Positions 25,961 to 34,460 of a stretch of DNA of 64,000 nucleotides are shown one piece after another. This DNA comes from Cytophagaceae bacterium (GTDB lineage: Bacteria; Bacteroidota; Bacteroidia; Cytophagales; Cytophagaceae). Location: the NCBI GenBank assembly GCA_029237685.1, contig JAQZBV010000003.1:1-64000 (forward strand), given 5' to 3'. Both the position numbers and the translations under genes were made by a program. The notes beneath the pieces are model-generated. The model was not told where the DNA came from, ran no database searches, and saw only the letters and a list, made by a program, of their open reading frames with translations. The stretch's first letter is position 1. Each line of letters begins with the position of its first letter.

Positions 25961-28030
25961 TCAGAAGGTTGCTTTGACACCTCCGTAATAATTTCTTAGT
26001 GGTGCTGCATTGTAATACCTTCCTCCAAGTGCGTTCAGGTCATTGCCTAGACTATACTTGCTGTTCAGTACATTGTCTACACCCGCAAAGAGCTCCAGTG
26101 TCATCGATTGTCGCAATGAAAATTTGGTTCCTGCTTTGAATTGCAGGAGATGGTAGTCGTTTGCATACATGCTATTCCCATCGTTTAATGGTATGCGACC
26201 GGTATAATAGTGTTGTGCAAAAAAATAGAACTGTTTGGGCAGTTGAAGTTCGATACCAGTAACCACAGTAGCAGGCGGAACGCCTGTTAATTTGTTGTCG
26301 GAATAATTTTCAGTGGCGATCTGGTAATTTGCAAAGCGGAAGTCGTAATAAGTAAAGCCATTCCTTAGTTGCAATCCTCTTACAACATGAATGTCATTAC
26401 GTGGAATCAGCTGGACTGTCAATTGAACCTCTATTCCTTTTTGATTCGTACTACCTGCATTGACAAAATAATCTGCTCCGCTGGCATTTACTCTTCGCAC
26501 AATGGCTTGGTCCAATTGGAAATAGAAGAAAACGATATCCGCTTGAATACGCTGTGTTAAACTTTGAATTCGAATTCCGGATTCATAGTTCCATCCGGAT
26601 TCAGGCTGCAAATCGGAGTAAATACTGTTCGTGGACGGTCGAACTTCAGCTAATGTAGGTGGCGAATAGCCTTTGCTTGCTGAAGCGCGCCAAACAAGAA
26701 AAGGATTAACTTTGTAAGACACCGCGATTCTAGGCAACAATTGCGGTTGGAAATTAATGGAATGCGTTTCGGTTTCTGCTAAAGGATAACGGTTTTGATA
26801 ACGGTAGTTGTAATGATTAAAACTTAGTGCCGCTTCTACAATTAGTCTTTTTCCAATGTCTGTCGAAAGTTGTGTGAAGAAGAAATATTGTTGAGCCCGC
26901 AATTTGTCTGCTGCCTGTAAGGTATCCTGTTCTCCTAGATTGTTGCCATAGTTATGAATGTCTGTATGGGTTTGCTGGGCTTCTAAACCAACATTCCATT
27001 TCCAATGAAAATTGTCGCTGAGTTTATTTCTCCATTCCAGGTAGGTACGTAATCCTCCTGTCTTTTCTTTTCTGACTTCGTAATTGGTAATGAATGGATT
27101 TTTAAAATCTGTCAGGCTTCCAAATAAGGCGATAACATGTCTTAGATGATCGTTAATTAAAACTTCATGAGAAAGACCGGCATACGCTGTCTTATTGTAT
27201 ATGGCAGCCTTTTGGTCTATGGCACTATTGAAAGGCCCACCTGCAGGTCTTGATGCACGGGGATTGGTATCGTATTGATTTTGTGTTAAGCCTCCTGGAG
27301 TCCTGTATAAGAGGTCAGAATAGAGGATCAGTAGTTTAATATTGCTTGAAGAAGTATAATTGAATTGTTGTATGGTTTGAAGGTATAAGCGTTGTAAGGC
27401 ACTGTTTTCTCTATAGCCGTCTGACCTTTGATAAGCTTGATACATGTTGAACCGGTATTTTTTCCACTGCTGATCGAGTGATGCTTTTTCATGAAACAAA
27501 CCGAATGAGCCCCCACTTAAGGAGATGGATGCTTGGGTAGAATCTGGTGTATGACTTAATGGATTCAATAGGATTACACCTCCTGTATTGGCGCCGAACA
27601 GACTTCCTTCAGGGCCTTTCAAAATTTCGATATTCCGAATACTTCCTGCATCTAGTGAATTGAGATACGTATTTCCTCCGGCATCTGTTAAAGGAAAATC
27701 GTCCAGGTAAAGTTTTATGTTTCTAATACCAAAGGGAGAGCGTAGTACACTTCCTCTGATCGATAGCCTGTAGCTCCCAGGAGATCGTTCTTCCATGCGT
27801 ACACCGGAAACAGTATTGAATGACGGAACCAAAGAATGACCAGGTTGTTGATGGAGTTGTTTTTCACTAATCATTCCTATAGAAGAAGGAGAGCGAAACA
27901 TGGATATCTTAGTAGGGTATATGGTAACTAGAACTTCAGGTAAAGCATAAGTGGAGTCAGAATTGATCTGAGCAAAAGACTGCAAACTTGAAAGTACATA
28001 AATCAGAAAAAAAGATTGAATCCAATTCAT
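25961..28030 (-). CDS. TonB-dependent outer membrane receptor, FecA-like
   Basis: 689 aa. Signal peptide MNWIQSFFLIYVLSSLQSFAQ, no carboxypeptidase-like domain, plug from about residue 40 (FNTVSGVRMEERSPGSYRLSI, IRNIKLYLDDFPLTDAGGNT, ILKGPEGSLFGANTGGVI) and barrel to the end (YYNAAPLRNYYGGVKATF). The overall plug is closest in look to FecA-type iron-siderophore receptors. It has no neighbouring sigma factor/anti-sigma pair, so regulation by cell-surface signalling is not indicated. The 28050-28086 hairpin lies between its start and the small acidic gene upstream, so it is probably transcribed on its own. Confidence 0.85.
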   Translation of the reverse strand: MNWIQSFFLIYVLSSLQSFAQINSDSTYALPEVLVTIYPTKISMFRSPSSIGMISEKQLHQQPGHSLVPSFNTVSGVRMEERSPGSYRLSIRGSVLRSPFGIRNIKLYLDDFPLTDAGGNTYLNSLDAGSIRNIEILKGPEGSLFGANTGGVILLNPLSHTPDSTQASISLSGGSFGLFHEKASLDQQWKKYRFNMYQAYQRSDGYRENSALQRLYLQTIQQFNYTSSSNIKLLILYSDLLYRTPGGLTQNQYDTNPRASRPAGGPFNSAIDQKAAIYNKTAYAGLSHEVLINDHLRHVIALFGSLTDFKNPFITNYEVRKEKTGGLRTYLEWRNKLSDNFHWKWNVGLEAQQTHTDIHNYGNNLGEQDTLQAADKLRAQQYFFFTQLSTDIGKRLIVEAALSFNHYNYRYQNRYPLAETETHSINFQPQLLPRIAVSYKVNPFLVWRASASKGYSPPTLAEVRPSTNSIYSDLQPESGWNYESGIRIQSLTQRIQADIVFFYFQLDQAIVRRVNASGADYFVNAGSTNQKGIEVQLTVQLIPRNDIHVVRGLQLRNGFTYYDFRFANYQIATENYSDNKLTGVPPATVVTGIELQLPKQFYFFAQHYYTGRIPLNDGNSMYANDYHLLQFKAGTKFSLRQSMTLELFAGVDNVLNSKYSLGNDLNALGGRYYNAAPLRNYYGGVKATF

Positions 28031-28049
28031 TAGAGGAAAGATTAAAACA

Positions 28050-28086
28050 GGAAGAGAGACACTACAACTTGTTGTGTCTCTCTTCC
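28050..28086. terminator. Large hairpin between the acidic protein and TonB receptor genes
   Basis: ggaagagagacac pairs with gtgtctctcttcc; further pairing caac/gttg leaves a 2-base bulge and a tiny loop, for about 17 bp of stem. On the minus strand it is followed by tgttttaatctt. It could terminate the acidic-protein transcript 20 bases before the receptor ATG, or act in the receptor leader. Confidence 0.6.
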
Positions 28087-28107
28087 TAATGAATACCTTT
28101 AACTTAA

Positions 28108-28419
28108 TTAATCATCGTGGTTATCGCCACCGAGGCTGTAATAATTGTTTTCTTCGTCTTCTTCTCCGATCTTCTCGTTCTCATCATCCAGCTCTGAACC
28201 CGGCACGTCTAGGTCTTCACCCGTATAAGATTCATCGATTCCTTTTTCATTCCATTTTGCTGTTCTTACATCAGACTCTGTTTCTTCCTCTTCGCCCGGA
28301 TGTACATTCGGATCTTTCACCGCTTGGTTATAGATGTCTTCGTTGGCAGGATACTTAGGGTAACCAGGGAATTCTTTTTCCTCATCACCTTTTTTAGTTT
28401 TTACAGGTTGCTTTTTCAT
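28108..28419 (-). CDS. Small highly acidic cytoplasmic protein
   Basis: 103 aa, about one third Asp/Glu. No signal peptide or helix. Features are FPGYPKYPANEDIYNQ, a GEEEETESDV stretch, and a C-terminus rich in acidic residues (EKIGEEDEENNYYSLGGD). Small proteins of this composition with the PANEDIY-like motif recur in Bacteroidota, but the function is not known. It begins 21 bases after the stop of the sorbosone-dehydrogenase-like gene and is likely co-transcribed with it. Confidence 0.6.
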   Translation of the reverse strand: MKKQPVKTKKGDEEKEFPGYPKYPANEDIYNQAVKDPNVHPGEEEETESDVRTAKWNEKGIDESYTGEDLDVPGSELDDENEKIGEEDEENNYYSLGGDNHDD

Positions 28420-28440
28420 AGCTAGACGATTTAAGGTTGA

Positions 28441-29745
28441 TCATTTTTTTGAAGCAGCACTTACTTTCCATATAGTATTGCTTACATCATCAGTGACAAG
28501 AATCGATCCATCCGGAGTAACAACTACTGCTACCGGTCTTCCTCGTACTTCACTTTTCTCAAGATCGACAATAAAGCCTGTTAAGAAGTCTTCAGGTATA
28601 CCATCCGGCTTACCGTTTTTAAACGGCACAAAAACTACTTTATAACCTGACAGGGTAGAACGGTTCCATGATCCATGTTGTCCTATGAATGCCCCATTAT
28701 GGTATTTTGTTGGGAAAGCTTTTTTAGTGTAGAAGGCCAATCCTAAGGAAGCAGTATGAGAACCTAAATCCACTTCAGGGGCAATGGCTTTTTTTACGAG
28801 TTCAGGTTTCTTATCTTCCTCTTTGATTCGTGGATCTTCATATTGACCGAAGTAAGAATAAGGCCATCCATAGAAACCGCCTTGTTGCACGCTCGTTAAA
28901 TAATCAGGTACCAGATCATCTCCAAGTCCATCGCGTTCATTCACGGCTGTCCAGAGTGTAGTTGTTCCCGGTGCCCAGCCCATTCCCACAGGGTTGCGCA
29001 ATCCATTGGCATATGTTTTTTTATGCTGCCCGTCAGGACTAATTTCGATGATACAAGCTTTCCCGTTTTCTTCTTCCATGCCGTTTTCTCCAACATTACT
29101 ACCGGAACCAACGGCTATGTATATTTTTGTACCTTTTGCGTTAGCGATAATATTTCTTGTCCAATGCTGATTATTCTTGCCTGCTGCCAGATCTGTTATC
29201 TTTTCTCCTTTGCCTGTGATTTTTGTTTGTCCTGGTTTGTATGGGAAACGCAGCAATTCATCTGTATTCGCTACATAAAACCAGTTGCCTATGACCAGCA
29301 TCCCAAACGGTTGATTCAGATTTTCTAAGAATGTTTCTCTCACCTCAGGAACACCGTCTTTGTTTGCATCACGCAGTAAGGTAATTCTATTGGCGCTGTT
29401 GCTCAAATCATTTGACTTGTTTGCGCCTATGATCACGCCACCTACTTTTTTAATAGTAGAATAATTGGAATTACTTTCAGCTACCAATACATCTCCATTC
29501 GGAAGGATATATAACCAGCGTGGATTTTGAAACCCATCGGCATATTTGCTGACTTCAAACCCTTCCGGTGCTGTTGGTTTTTCATTCTCTTTCCATCCGA
29601 TTACATTACTGAAGTTTGTTACGGACTTCGTGCTATTGGGTAAAGATAAGGTATCGCTCTGCGCTTCCTTATTTTTTGGTGCTTGTGCGGAGGCTTGAAA
29701 AAATTGTAGAATAAAGGTGGCAAGGATTAGATACTTCATCTTCAT
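28441..29745 (-). CDS. Sorbosone/glucose dehydrogenase-like beta-propeller (soluble PQQ-type)
   Basis: 434 aa, periplasmic. Signal peptide MKMKYLILATFILQFFQASAQ. The propeller has family-typical blocks: LPNGDVLVAESN, LNQPFGMLVIGNWFYVANTDELLRF, HWTRNIIANAKGTKIYIAVG, TYANGLRNPVGMGWAPGTTTLW, GGFYGWPYSYFGQ, NGAFIGQHGSWNRS and VVTPDGSILVTDDVSNTIWKV. These match the L-sorbosone dehydrogenase family (PQQ-dependent soluble aldose/sorbosone dehydrogenases); the histidines in HW and GQHGSW blocks are candidates for the active site. PQQ is not made by any gene seen here. The actual substrate is unknown. Confidence 0.8.
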   Translation of the reverse strand: MKMKYLILATFILQFFQASAQAPKNKEAQSDTLSLPNSTKSVTNFSNVIGWKENEKPTAPEGFEVSKYADGFQNPRWLYILPNGDVLVAESNSNYSTIKKVGGVIIGANKSNDLSNSANRITLLRDANKDGVPEVRETFLENLNQPFGMLVIGNWFYVANTDELLRFPYKPGQTKITGKGEKITDLAAGKNNQHWTRNIIANAKGTKIYIAVGSGSNVGENGMEEENGKACIIEISPDGQHKKTYANGLRNPVGMGWAPGTTTLWTAVNERDGLGDDLVPDYLTSVQQGGFYGWPYSYFGQYEDPRIKEEDKKPELVKKAIAPEVDLGSHTASLGLAFYTKKAFPTKYHNGAFIGQHGSWNRSTLSGYKVVFVPFKNGKPDGIPEDFLTGFIVDLEKSEVRGRPVAVVVTPDGSILVTDDVSNTIWKVSAASKK

Positions 29746-29817
29746 AGCTGTATGGTTTAGGAATAAATTCTGTTTAGATCTTCTCTTACTAGTTTCCCCT
29801 TATTGTTTTAACAAGTA

Positions 29818-29865
29818 AACTCATACTGTATGATAGATCTATGATCTTGTCATGCAATATGAGTT
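29818..29865. other. Palindromic hairpin between the OmpA and sorbosone genes
   Basis: The outer stem aactcata / tatgagtt encloses an inner palindrome, atagatctat. It lies 60 bases after the OmpA-family stop and 70 bases before the next start on the minus strand, so it could be a weak terminator or an operator. There is no long T-run. Confidence 0.4.
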
Positions 29866-29926
29866 CCAAATTGTTAAAAACTAATTTTTATTAAATAGTT
29901 TGAGGACTAAATCATGTAGTGATTAT

Positions 29927-31945
29927 TTACTTCGCAAGAATTTTAAATTCTACTCGTCTATTCAATTGTCTTCCTTTGGCAGTGCTGTTTGTGCTGGCAG
30001 GAGCATTCTCACCATAATGTTTTACTGAAATGCGTGAGGCATCAGTCGCTGATTTGGTGGTCAAATAGGAAGCGACTGCTTCCGCTCTTTTTTGGGACAA
30101 CTTATCATTGTATGCCTTGGTACCTACGCTGTCTGTATAACCTGAAATTTCAACTTTTAAGTTAGGGTTATTGGCCAGCAGTTTTGCAAGACGATTCAAT
30201 TCTAAATTAGATTCTTTGCGCAACACAGCTTTATTGAAATCAAAGAATATATTTTTGATGGTGATCGATTCTCCTACTTCAATCGGTGTAAGGTATAGAT
30301 CTCTTGTGATTTGTTGGTATTCATTCTGGTAAGTCAAATCGATGTTGTCGTTTACAGAAATAAAACCTTCTTTCTCGGCTAAGTAGCCATAACGGTTTTT
30401 GGAAGGCAATACAATTTGGTAAGTGCCATTGCGAGGATCGGATGAAGCGATTCCGACTTCAGCTCCTGTCACGAGGTTTTCAAAGAATATTTTAACGCCT
30501 GGTATGGTTTCATTGGTTTTGCTGTTCAATACGCGACCACTGATCATGGTTACCGCATTTGGTTTCAATGACTTTACTAGCTGCAAGACCAGGATGTCGT
30601 CATCACCATCTTTGGCACCTTCAGAGGTAAAATAAATGCGTTCTCCGGAAGCAGGAATACTTAAGTAAGATTCATCACGGGATGAGTTGACAATAGGCCC
30701 TAAGTTTTCAGGCGTAGACCAGTTTGTCCAGGTATCGTCCAGTCTTCTTGTGACGTAAATATCAGAACCTCCATACCCGTTCATGCCATCAGAAGCGAAG
30801 TATAATGTTCTGTCGTCAGAGGCCAGGAATGGAGCTTGTTCTATGCCGGTTGTATTCAATGTATTCCCCAAATTCGTTGGTTTTGTCCATGTTCCGTCAT
30901 CAGAACGGAAGCTGACATATAAATCACGGTTTCCTACATTGTCTTTTTTATGCTCAATAGACATCAGTAATATTTTCTGACTGTTGGACATAAAGAAGTT
31001 TGCTCTGGCATTGATGTTAACGTCTTTGTCTATGATCAAACGCTCCGGGAAAGACCAGCCGTCTTTTGTGCGGTGACTGACAGAAACTCCATCTTCCATG
31101 GTGCCATCTTCGAAATAGGAATTACCTAACAATAGGGTATTACCGTCTGGAGATATAGAATTGATGAAGTTTGGACCATCATTATTCAAGGGCGCACCTA
31201 TATTTTTTGCTTCTCCCCAGCTTTGCGTAGTAGCATTCCATTCAGAATAAAAGATGTCTTCCAAATCTTCTTTGCCTCCCTGAGCTTGCGGATCACCTCT
31301 TCTGCTGAAGTATAATGTTTTACCATCCGGTGATACCAAGGGACCCATTTCCGGGTAAGGACTGTTGATGTTATTGCTGAGCTTTGTAGCGACCATGTTG
31401 GCTTTTACCAACTCATTCGGTTTTTGCTTATTGATTTTTGGAACTTTAGCGGATTCTGAAATACCAATGGCATCAATGCCTGCTATCGTGCTGTTTGATT
31501 TTAATACAATTTTCACAGCCAATACATAAAACTTTACATCGTTGGGCTTGATGGAAAGCAAACGATTGCCGTCAGAAGTAGTCGTGTTCCGGTAATTTGT
31601 TATTTCGAATTCTTTGCCTTCTGCATCGTATACAAACACTTTTTCAATCGATCCGGGATGGTTTGTTTCTACAATAAGAATTTGCTTCGGTATGATCGGT
31701 GTTCGGTAACCAACTTTAATAAATTGTTGTGTTGACTTATCTTTAGGCTGCCACGCATTTCTGTTTTCACCCTGCGCCGGATATACATTCGGTCTTCCTA
31801 AGATTTGTCGGGATGAAAAATCAACATCACCTTGTTGGGAGGAATATTCTAATACTCTGTAAGCCCATTGAATGTCTTGGGCATAAGTGGAAACGGTTAA
31901 AATCGATAACAGTAAGAATGAAATTATTCTTTTGGTCATAATCAA
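29927..31945 (-). CDS. OmpA-family protein with discoidin-like, PD40 propeller and carboxypeptidase-like domains
   Basis: 672 aa. Signal peptide MTKRIISFLLLSILTVSTYAQ (second Met). Domains: a discoidin-like beta-sandwich at about 25-155 (QFIKVGYRTPIIPKQILIVE, KVFVYDAEG); PD40 repeats at about 195-455 (LVSPDGKTLYFSRRGDP, SISPDGNTLLLGNS, LASDDRTLYFASDGMNGYGG, IPASGERIYFTSEGAKD); a CarboxypepD-regulatory-like domain at about 465-550; and a C-terminal OmpA peptidoglycan-binding domain (FFDFNKAVLRKES ... VEISGYTDSVGTKAYNDKLS ... RQLNRRVEF). Apart from the discoidin-like front replacing the TPRs, the order matches PorE-like components linked to T9SS. Likely tethers an outer-membrane assembly to the cell wall. 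T9SS attachment is inference. Confidence 0.85.
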   Translation of the reverse strand: MIMTKRIISFLLLSILTVSTYAQDIQWAYRVLEYSSQQGDVDFSSRQILGRPNVYPAQGENRNAWQPKDKSTQQFIKVGYRTPIIPKQILIVETNHPGSIEKVFVYDAEGKEFEITNYRNTTTSDGNRLLSIKPNDVKFYVLAVKIVLKSNSTIAGIDAIGISESAKVPKINKQKPNELVKANMVATKLSNNINSPYPEMGPLVSPDGKTLYFSRRGDPQAQGGKEDLEDIFYSEWNATTQSWGEAKNIGAPLNNDGPNFINSISPDGNTLLLGNSYFEDGTMEDGVSVSHRTKDGWSFPERLIIDKDVNINARANFFMSNSQKILLMSIEHKKDNVGNRDLYVSFRSDDGTWTKPTNLGNTLNTTGIEQAPFLASDDRTLYFASDGMNGYGGSDIYVTRRLDDTWTNWSTPENLGPIVNSSRDESYLSIPASGERIYFTSEGAKDGDDDILVLQLVKSLKPNAVTMISGRVLNSKTNETIPGVKIFFENLVTGAEVGIASSDPRNGTYQIVLPSKNRYGYLAEKEGFISVNDNIDLTYQNEYQQITRDLYLTPIEVGESITIKNIFFDFNKAVLRKESNLELNRLAKLLANNPNLKVEISGYTDSVGTKAYNDKLSQKRAEAVASYLTTKSATDASRISVKHYGENAPASTNSTAKGRQLNRRVEFKILAK

Positions 31946-32028
31946 TGAATTTGTTTTGATAGGTTAATCTTCTTTCATTGTTCAAAGTGAGAGCCAAAGA
32001 ATCTTTTGAGGAAAATACGGTACATTAG

Positions 32029-32049
32029 TTGTACGCTGTAAGCGTACAA
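32029..32049. other. Perfect 9-bp inverted repeat (possible operator)
   Basis: ttgtacgct gta agcgtacaa, a perfect 9-bp stem with a 3-base loop and no T-run, in the gap between divergent genes (OmpA-family and the 64-aa membrane peptide). Confidence 0.45.
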
Positions 32050-32236
32050 TACTCAGTTATAGTTGCGATTGTAAGAGGACTAAGAGAAGAATAATAGAGG
32101 TATTGTTCTTCGCAATTGAATCAAAGAAAAACTTCAGTGAAAATAAGTTTGAGGAATTAATTTCCCATACTGTTGTTTTGATTGCTGATTGAGTAAAAAA
32201 TGTTTAACTTTTAACTGATTATATAAAAACTGATTT

Positions 32237-32431
32237 ATGAACATTAAAGTGATTTTCGGATCGTTGTTAACCGGCCTTGGTATTATTGGATTGTTGTACG
32301 CAGGCTTCGTTTTTACACAGCATGGTGTGAAAGAAGGTAGAGTATTATTTACCACTCTGATTATTGGTTTTATCTTTTTTAGTGCTGGCATTGGCCTGGT
32401 GAAAAGCAGCAGCGGCAGCGATAATGTTTAG
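32237..32431 (+). CDS. 64-aa two-helix membrane protein
   Basis: MNIKVIFGSLLTGLGIIGLL opens a first helix (about 5-27). A short HGVKEGRV loop follows, then a second helix (FTTLIIGFIFFSAGIGLV) and a Ser/Gly tail. It resembles widespread small Bacteroidota membrane proteins, but no function is known. Its TAG stop directly abuts the stop of the convergent FAD oxidoreductase gene, making a palindrome TAGCTA. Confidence 0.65.
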   Translation: MNIKVIFGSLLTGLGIIGLLYAGFVFTQHGVKEGRVLFTTLIIGFIFFSAGIGLVKSSSGSDNV

Positions 32432-33634
32432 CTATCTTCCAAAACGGAAGTAATGACTTAACACATTAGGTTGATTCTTGATCAGATCAACGATCAGTTT
32501 CATACCTATTGCAGAAAAGGCAATTCCATTTCCCCCAAAGCCTAACACAAAATAACTGTTAGGAAATTTTGGATGTTCACCTATATATGGAAGAGAATCT
32601 TTAGTCTCTCCAAATGTGCCTGCCCATACAAAGTCTGTATCAAAGCAACGGTCCGGCATTACCTGTTGAAAGGTCTCTTTTAGTTTGCGTTCCTTGCGAT
32701 CTAATAGAAGATCGCGCTTAACAGCATTCTTGAAATTTTCATCTTCTCCTCCGATCAGTATTCGACCTTCATCTGTTGCCCGTAAATACAAATAGGGTTT
32801 ATTGGTGTTCCAAAACAAGGTATGCTTTAGAGCATCTCCTATATTGTTTTGTACTTCGCTAATGGATGCGTAGGTGCTTTTTAGTTTGACGATCTTCTCG
32901 GGTAAAAAGTGCTGTGTTTCATAGCCGGTGCAATAAATGACTTTACTTGCTGTGATCGCATATCCTGTTTGTGTTTTAAGGAATACTTTGTCTTTTTGAT
33001 AACTAGTTTTTATGGACTCTGTTTTATCAAATACTTTCAATCCTTTATTGGTATTGTAATGCAATAGATCATGTGTGAGCTTGAAAGCATCTATACTGGC
33101 ACCGTCTTTCGAAAGAATAGCTCCTTTAGATACCAGGCCGTATGTAGCTTTAAGGTCTTCTTCTCCAAGCCAATCTACTTCAAATCCATAAAATTTTCGT
33201 GTTTCGTATTCTTTCTGCAAGTCTTTTAAATCTTTTGAATTGGCGCAGAAATACAAAGACTTTTTTAATTCAAATCCAGAAGTGGATTTTATTTCTTTCA
33301 CTACTTGCTGCAGTTCGTAAATAGCGTCTCTACAACTTTTATAACTGGCTACCGCAGCTTCTTCTCCTATTTGATCGATGAGTTCATGCAAAGGAGTATC
33401 AAGCTCGTATTGCAACATGGAAGTAGTAGCGGATGTACTTCCGTTGGCTATTTCTCTTTTATCTATTAATACCGTTTGATAACCTGCTTTAACGCAGGCA
33501 TGTGCCATAAGAGCTCCTGTAACGCCGCCTCCAATGATCAGTATGTCGCAATGAATATCCTGTTGCAAAGATGGGTAAGTGTGCAGCAACCCGTTTTGCA
33601 CCAGCCAAAAAGGCTCATTGGAACGTACGTTCAT
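32432..33634 (-). CDS. FAD-dependent oxidoreductase (DAO family)
   Basis: 400 aa. N-terminal dinucleotide-binding DILIIGGGVTGALMAHACVK (GxGxxG variant GGGVTGA), then KREIANGSTSATTSML, typical of glycine/D-amino-acid-oxidase-like (DAO) enzymes. C-terminal FAD-contact region IGEHPKFPNSYFVLGFGGNG. The mid part RILIGGEDENFKN and the VWAGTFGETKDSLPYIG block are common in the GlpD/ThiO-like branch. The substrate is unknown. The last three codons of the SCO1-like gene are only 3 bases upstream on the same strand, so the two are co-transcribed. Confidence 0.8.
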   Translation of the reverse strand: MNVRSNEPFWLVQNGLLHTYPSLQQDIHCDILIIGGGVTGALMAHACVKAGYQTVLIDKREIANGSTSATTSMLQYELDTPLHELIDQIGEEAAVASYKSCRDAIYELQQVVKEIKSTSGFELKKSLYFCANSKDLKDLQKEYETRKFYGFEVDWLGEEDLKATYGLVSKGAILSKDGASIDAFKLTHDLLHYNTNKGLKVFDKTESIKTSYQKDKVFLKTQTGYAITASKVIYCTGYETQHFLPEKIVKLKSTYASISEVQNNIGDALKHTLFWNTNKPYLYLRATDEGRILIGGEDENFKNAVKRDLLLDRKERKLKETFQQVMPDRCFDTDFVWAGTFGETKDSLPYIGEHPKFPNSYFVLGFGGNGIAFSAIGMKLIVDLIKNQPNVLSHYFRFGR

Positions 33635-33637
33635 GTA

Positions 33638-34291
33638 TTAATGGTTTAGGAGTTTGTGGATGTCTTGAATCATCCGGTCAACTTCTACAGAATCTGTGCC
33701 ATCATAATAACCACGGATGTATTGGTCTTGATCGACTAGTACAAATCGCTCTGTATGTATGAAATCTTCTTCACCGCCGTCTCCTTCTTCATTAACAATG
33801 GCGTATTGCTTGCGTGCCGTTTCATACAAGGCATGTTTGTCTCCTGTCAGGAAAATCCATTTGTTGTGATCTTTTACCCCGTATTGAATCGCATAATTCA
33901 TCAACGCCTCTACCGTATCTTCATCCGGTTTAGAAGTATAAGATACAATTTTAACCGTAGGTTCTTTTTCGAATGTGCGGTATACGCGCTGCAACTGGCT
34001 CGACATCTCCTTGCAAATACCAGGACAGGTTACAAAAAAATAATCGGCTACATAAATGCTATGGCCTATTTCTTTAGGTGTAATTTTTTTTCCTTCTTGA
34101 TTAATGAAAGAAAAATAACCTACAGGTTTATCCGGTTTATTAGACTGATACACTTTATGTGTAGTCGGATTAGTTACATAGAAGGGCAGCGTTTGCTTTA
34201 ATTTTTCATACTTATTGTAAGCGTAGGCACCCACTACTATAATCAGTACAAGAATACCTGCGGTGATAAATTTTTTATTGTTGTTTTCCAT
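33638..34291 (-). CDS. SCO1/SenC-type copper chaperone
   Basis: 217 aa, membrane-anchored (helix about 10-24) thioredoxin-like protein. The copper site is present: CPGIC (Cys 89 and Cys 93, CxxxC) and His 179 in FIHTERFVLVD, which together bind Cu(I)/Cu(II). Family proteins help assemble CuA of cytochrome c oxidase or protect against oxidants. Here it sits with an FAD oxidoreductase rather than oxidase subunits, so its target is unclear. A near-consensus -7 box (TATCTTTA) lies 19 bases before the ATG. Divergent from the poxB-like gene. Confidence 0.87.
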   Translation of the reverse strand: MENNNKKFITAGILVLIIVVGAYAYNKYEKLKQTLPFYVTNPTTHKVYQSNKPDKPVGYFSFINQEGKKITPKEIGHSIYVADYFFVTCPGICKEMSSQLQRVYRTFEKEPTVKIVSYTSKPDEDTVEALMNYAIQYGVKDHNKWIFLTGDKHALYETARKQYAIVNEEGDGGEEDFIHTERFVLVDQDQYIRGYYDGTDSVEVDRMIQDIHKLLNH

Positions 34292-34460
34292 GAAGAGTAT
34301 TTTTATAAATTAAAGATAGGGAAAAACAGGATTCTATACCTCTAAAACAAGCTGCTTTTGAATCATATTTTTAAAAGTTGCAGAGGATGGGGAGTATTAG
34401 TATGAATATTGCAGGGTAATGAAAAAGATACCTATTAAGTGTTCATCAAAATCTATCATC

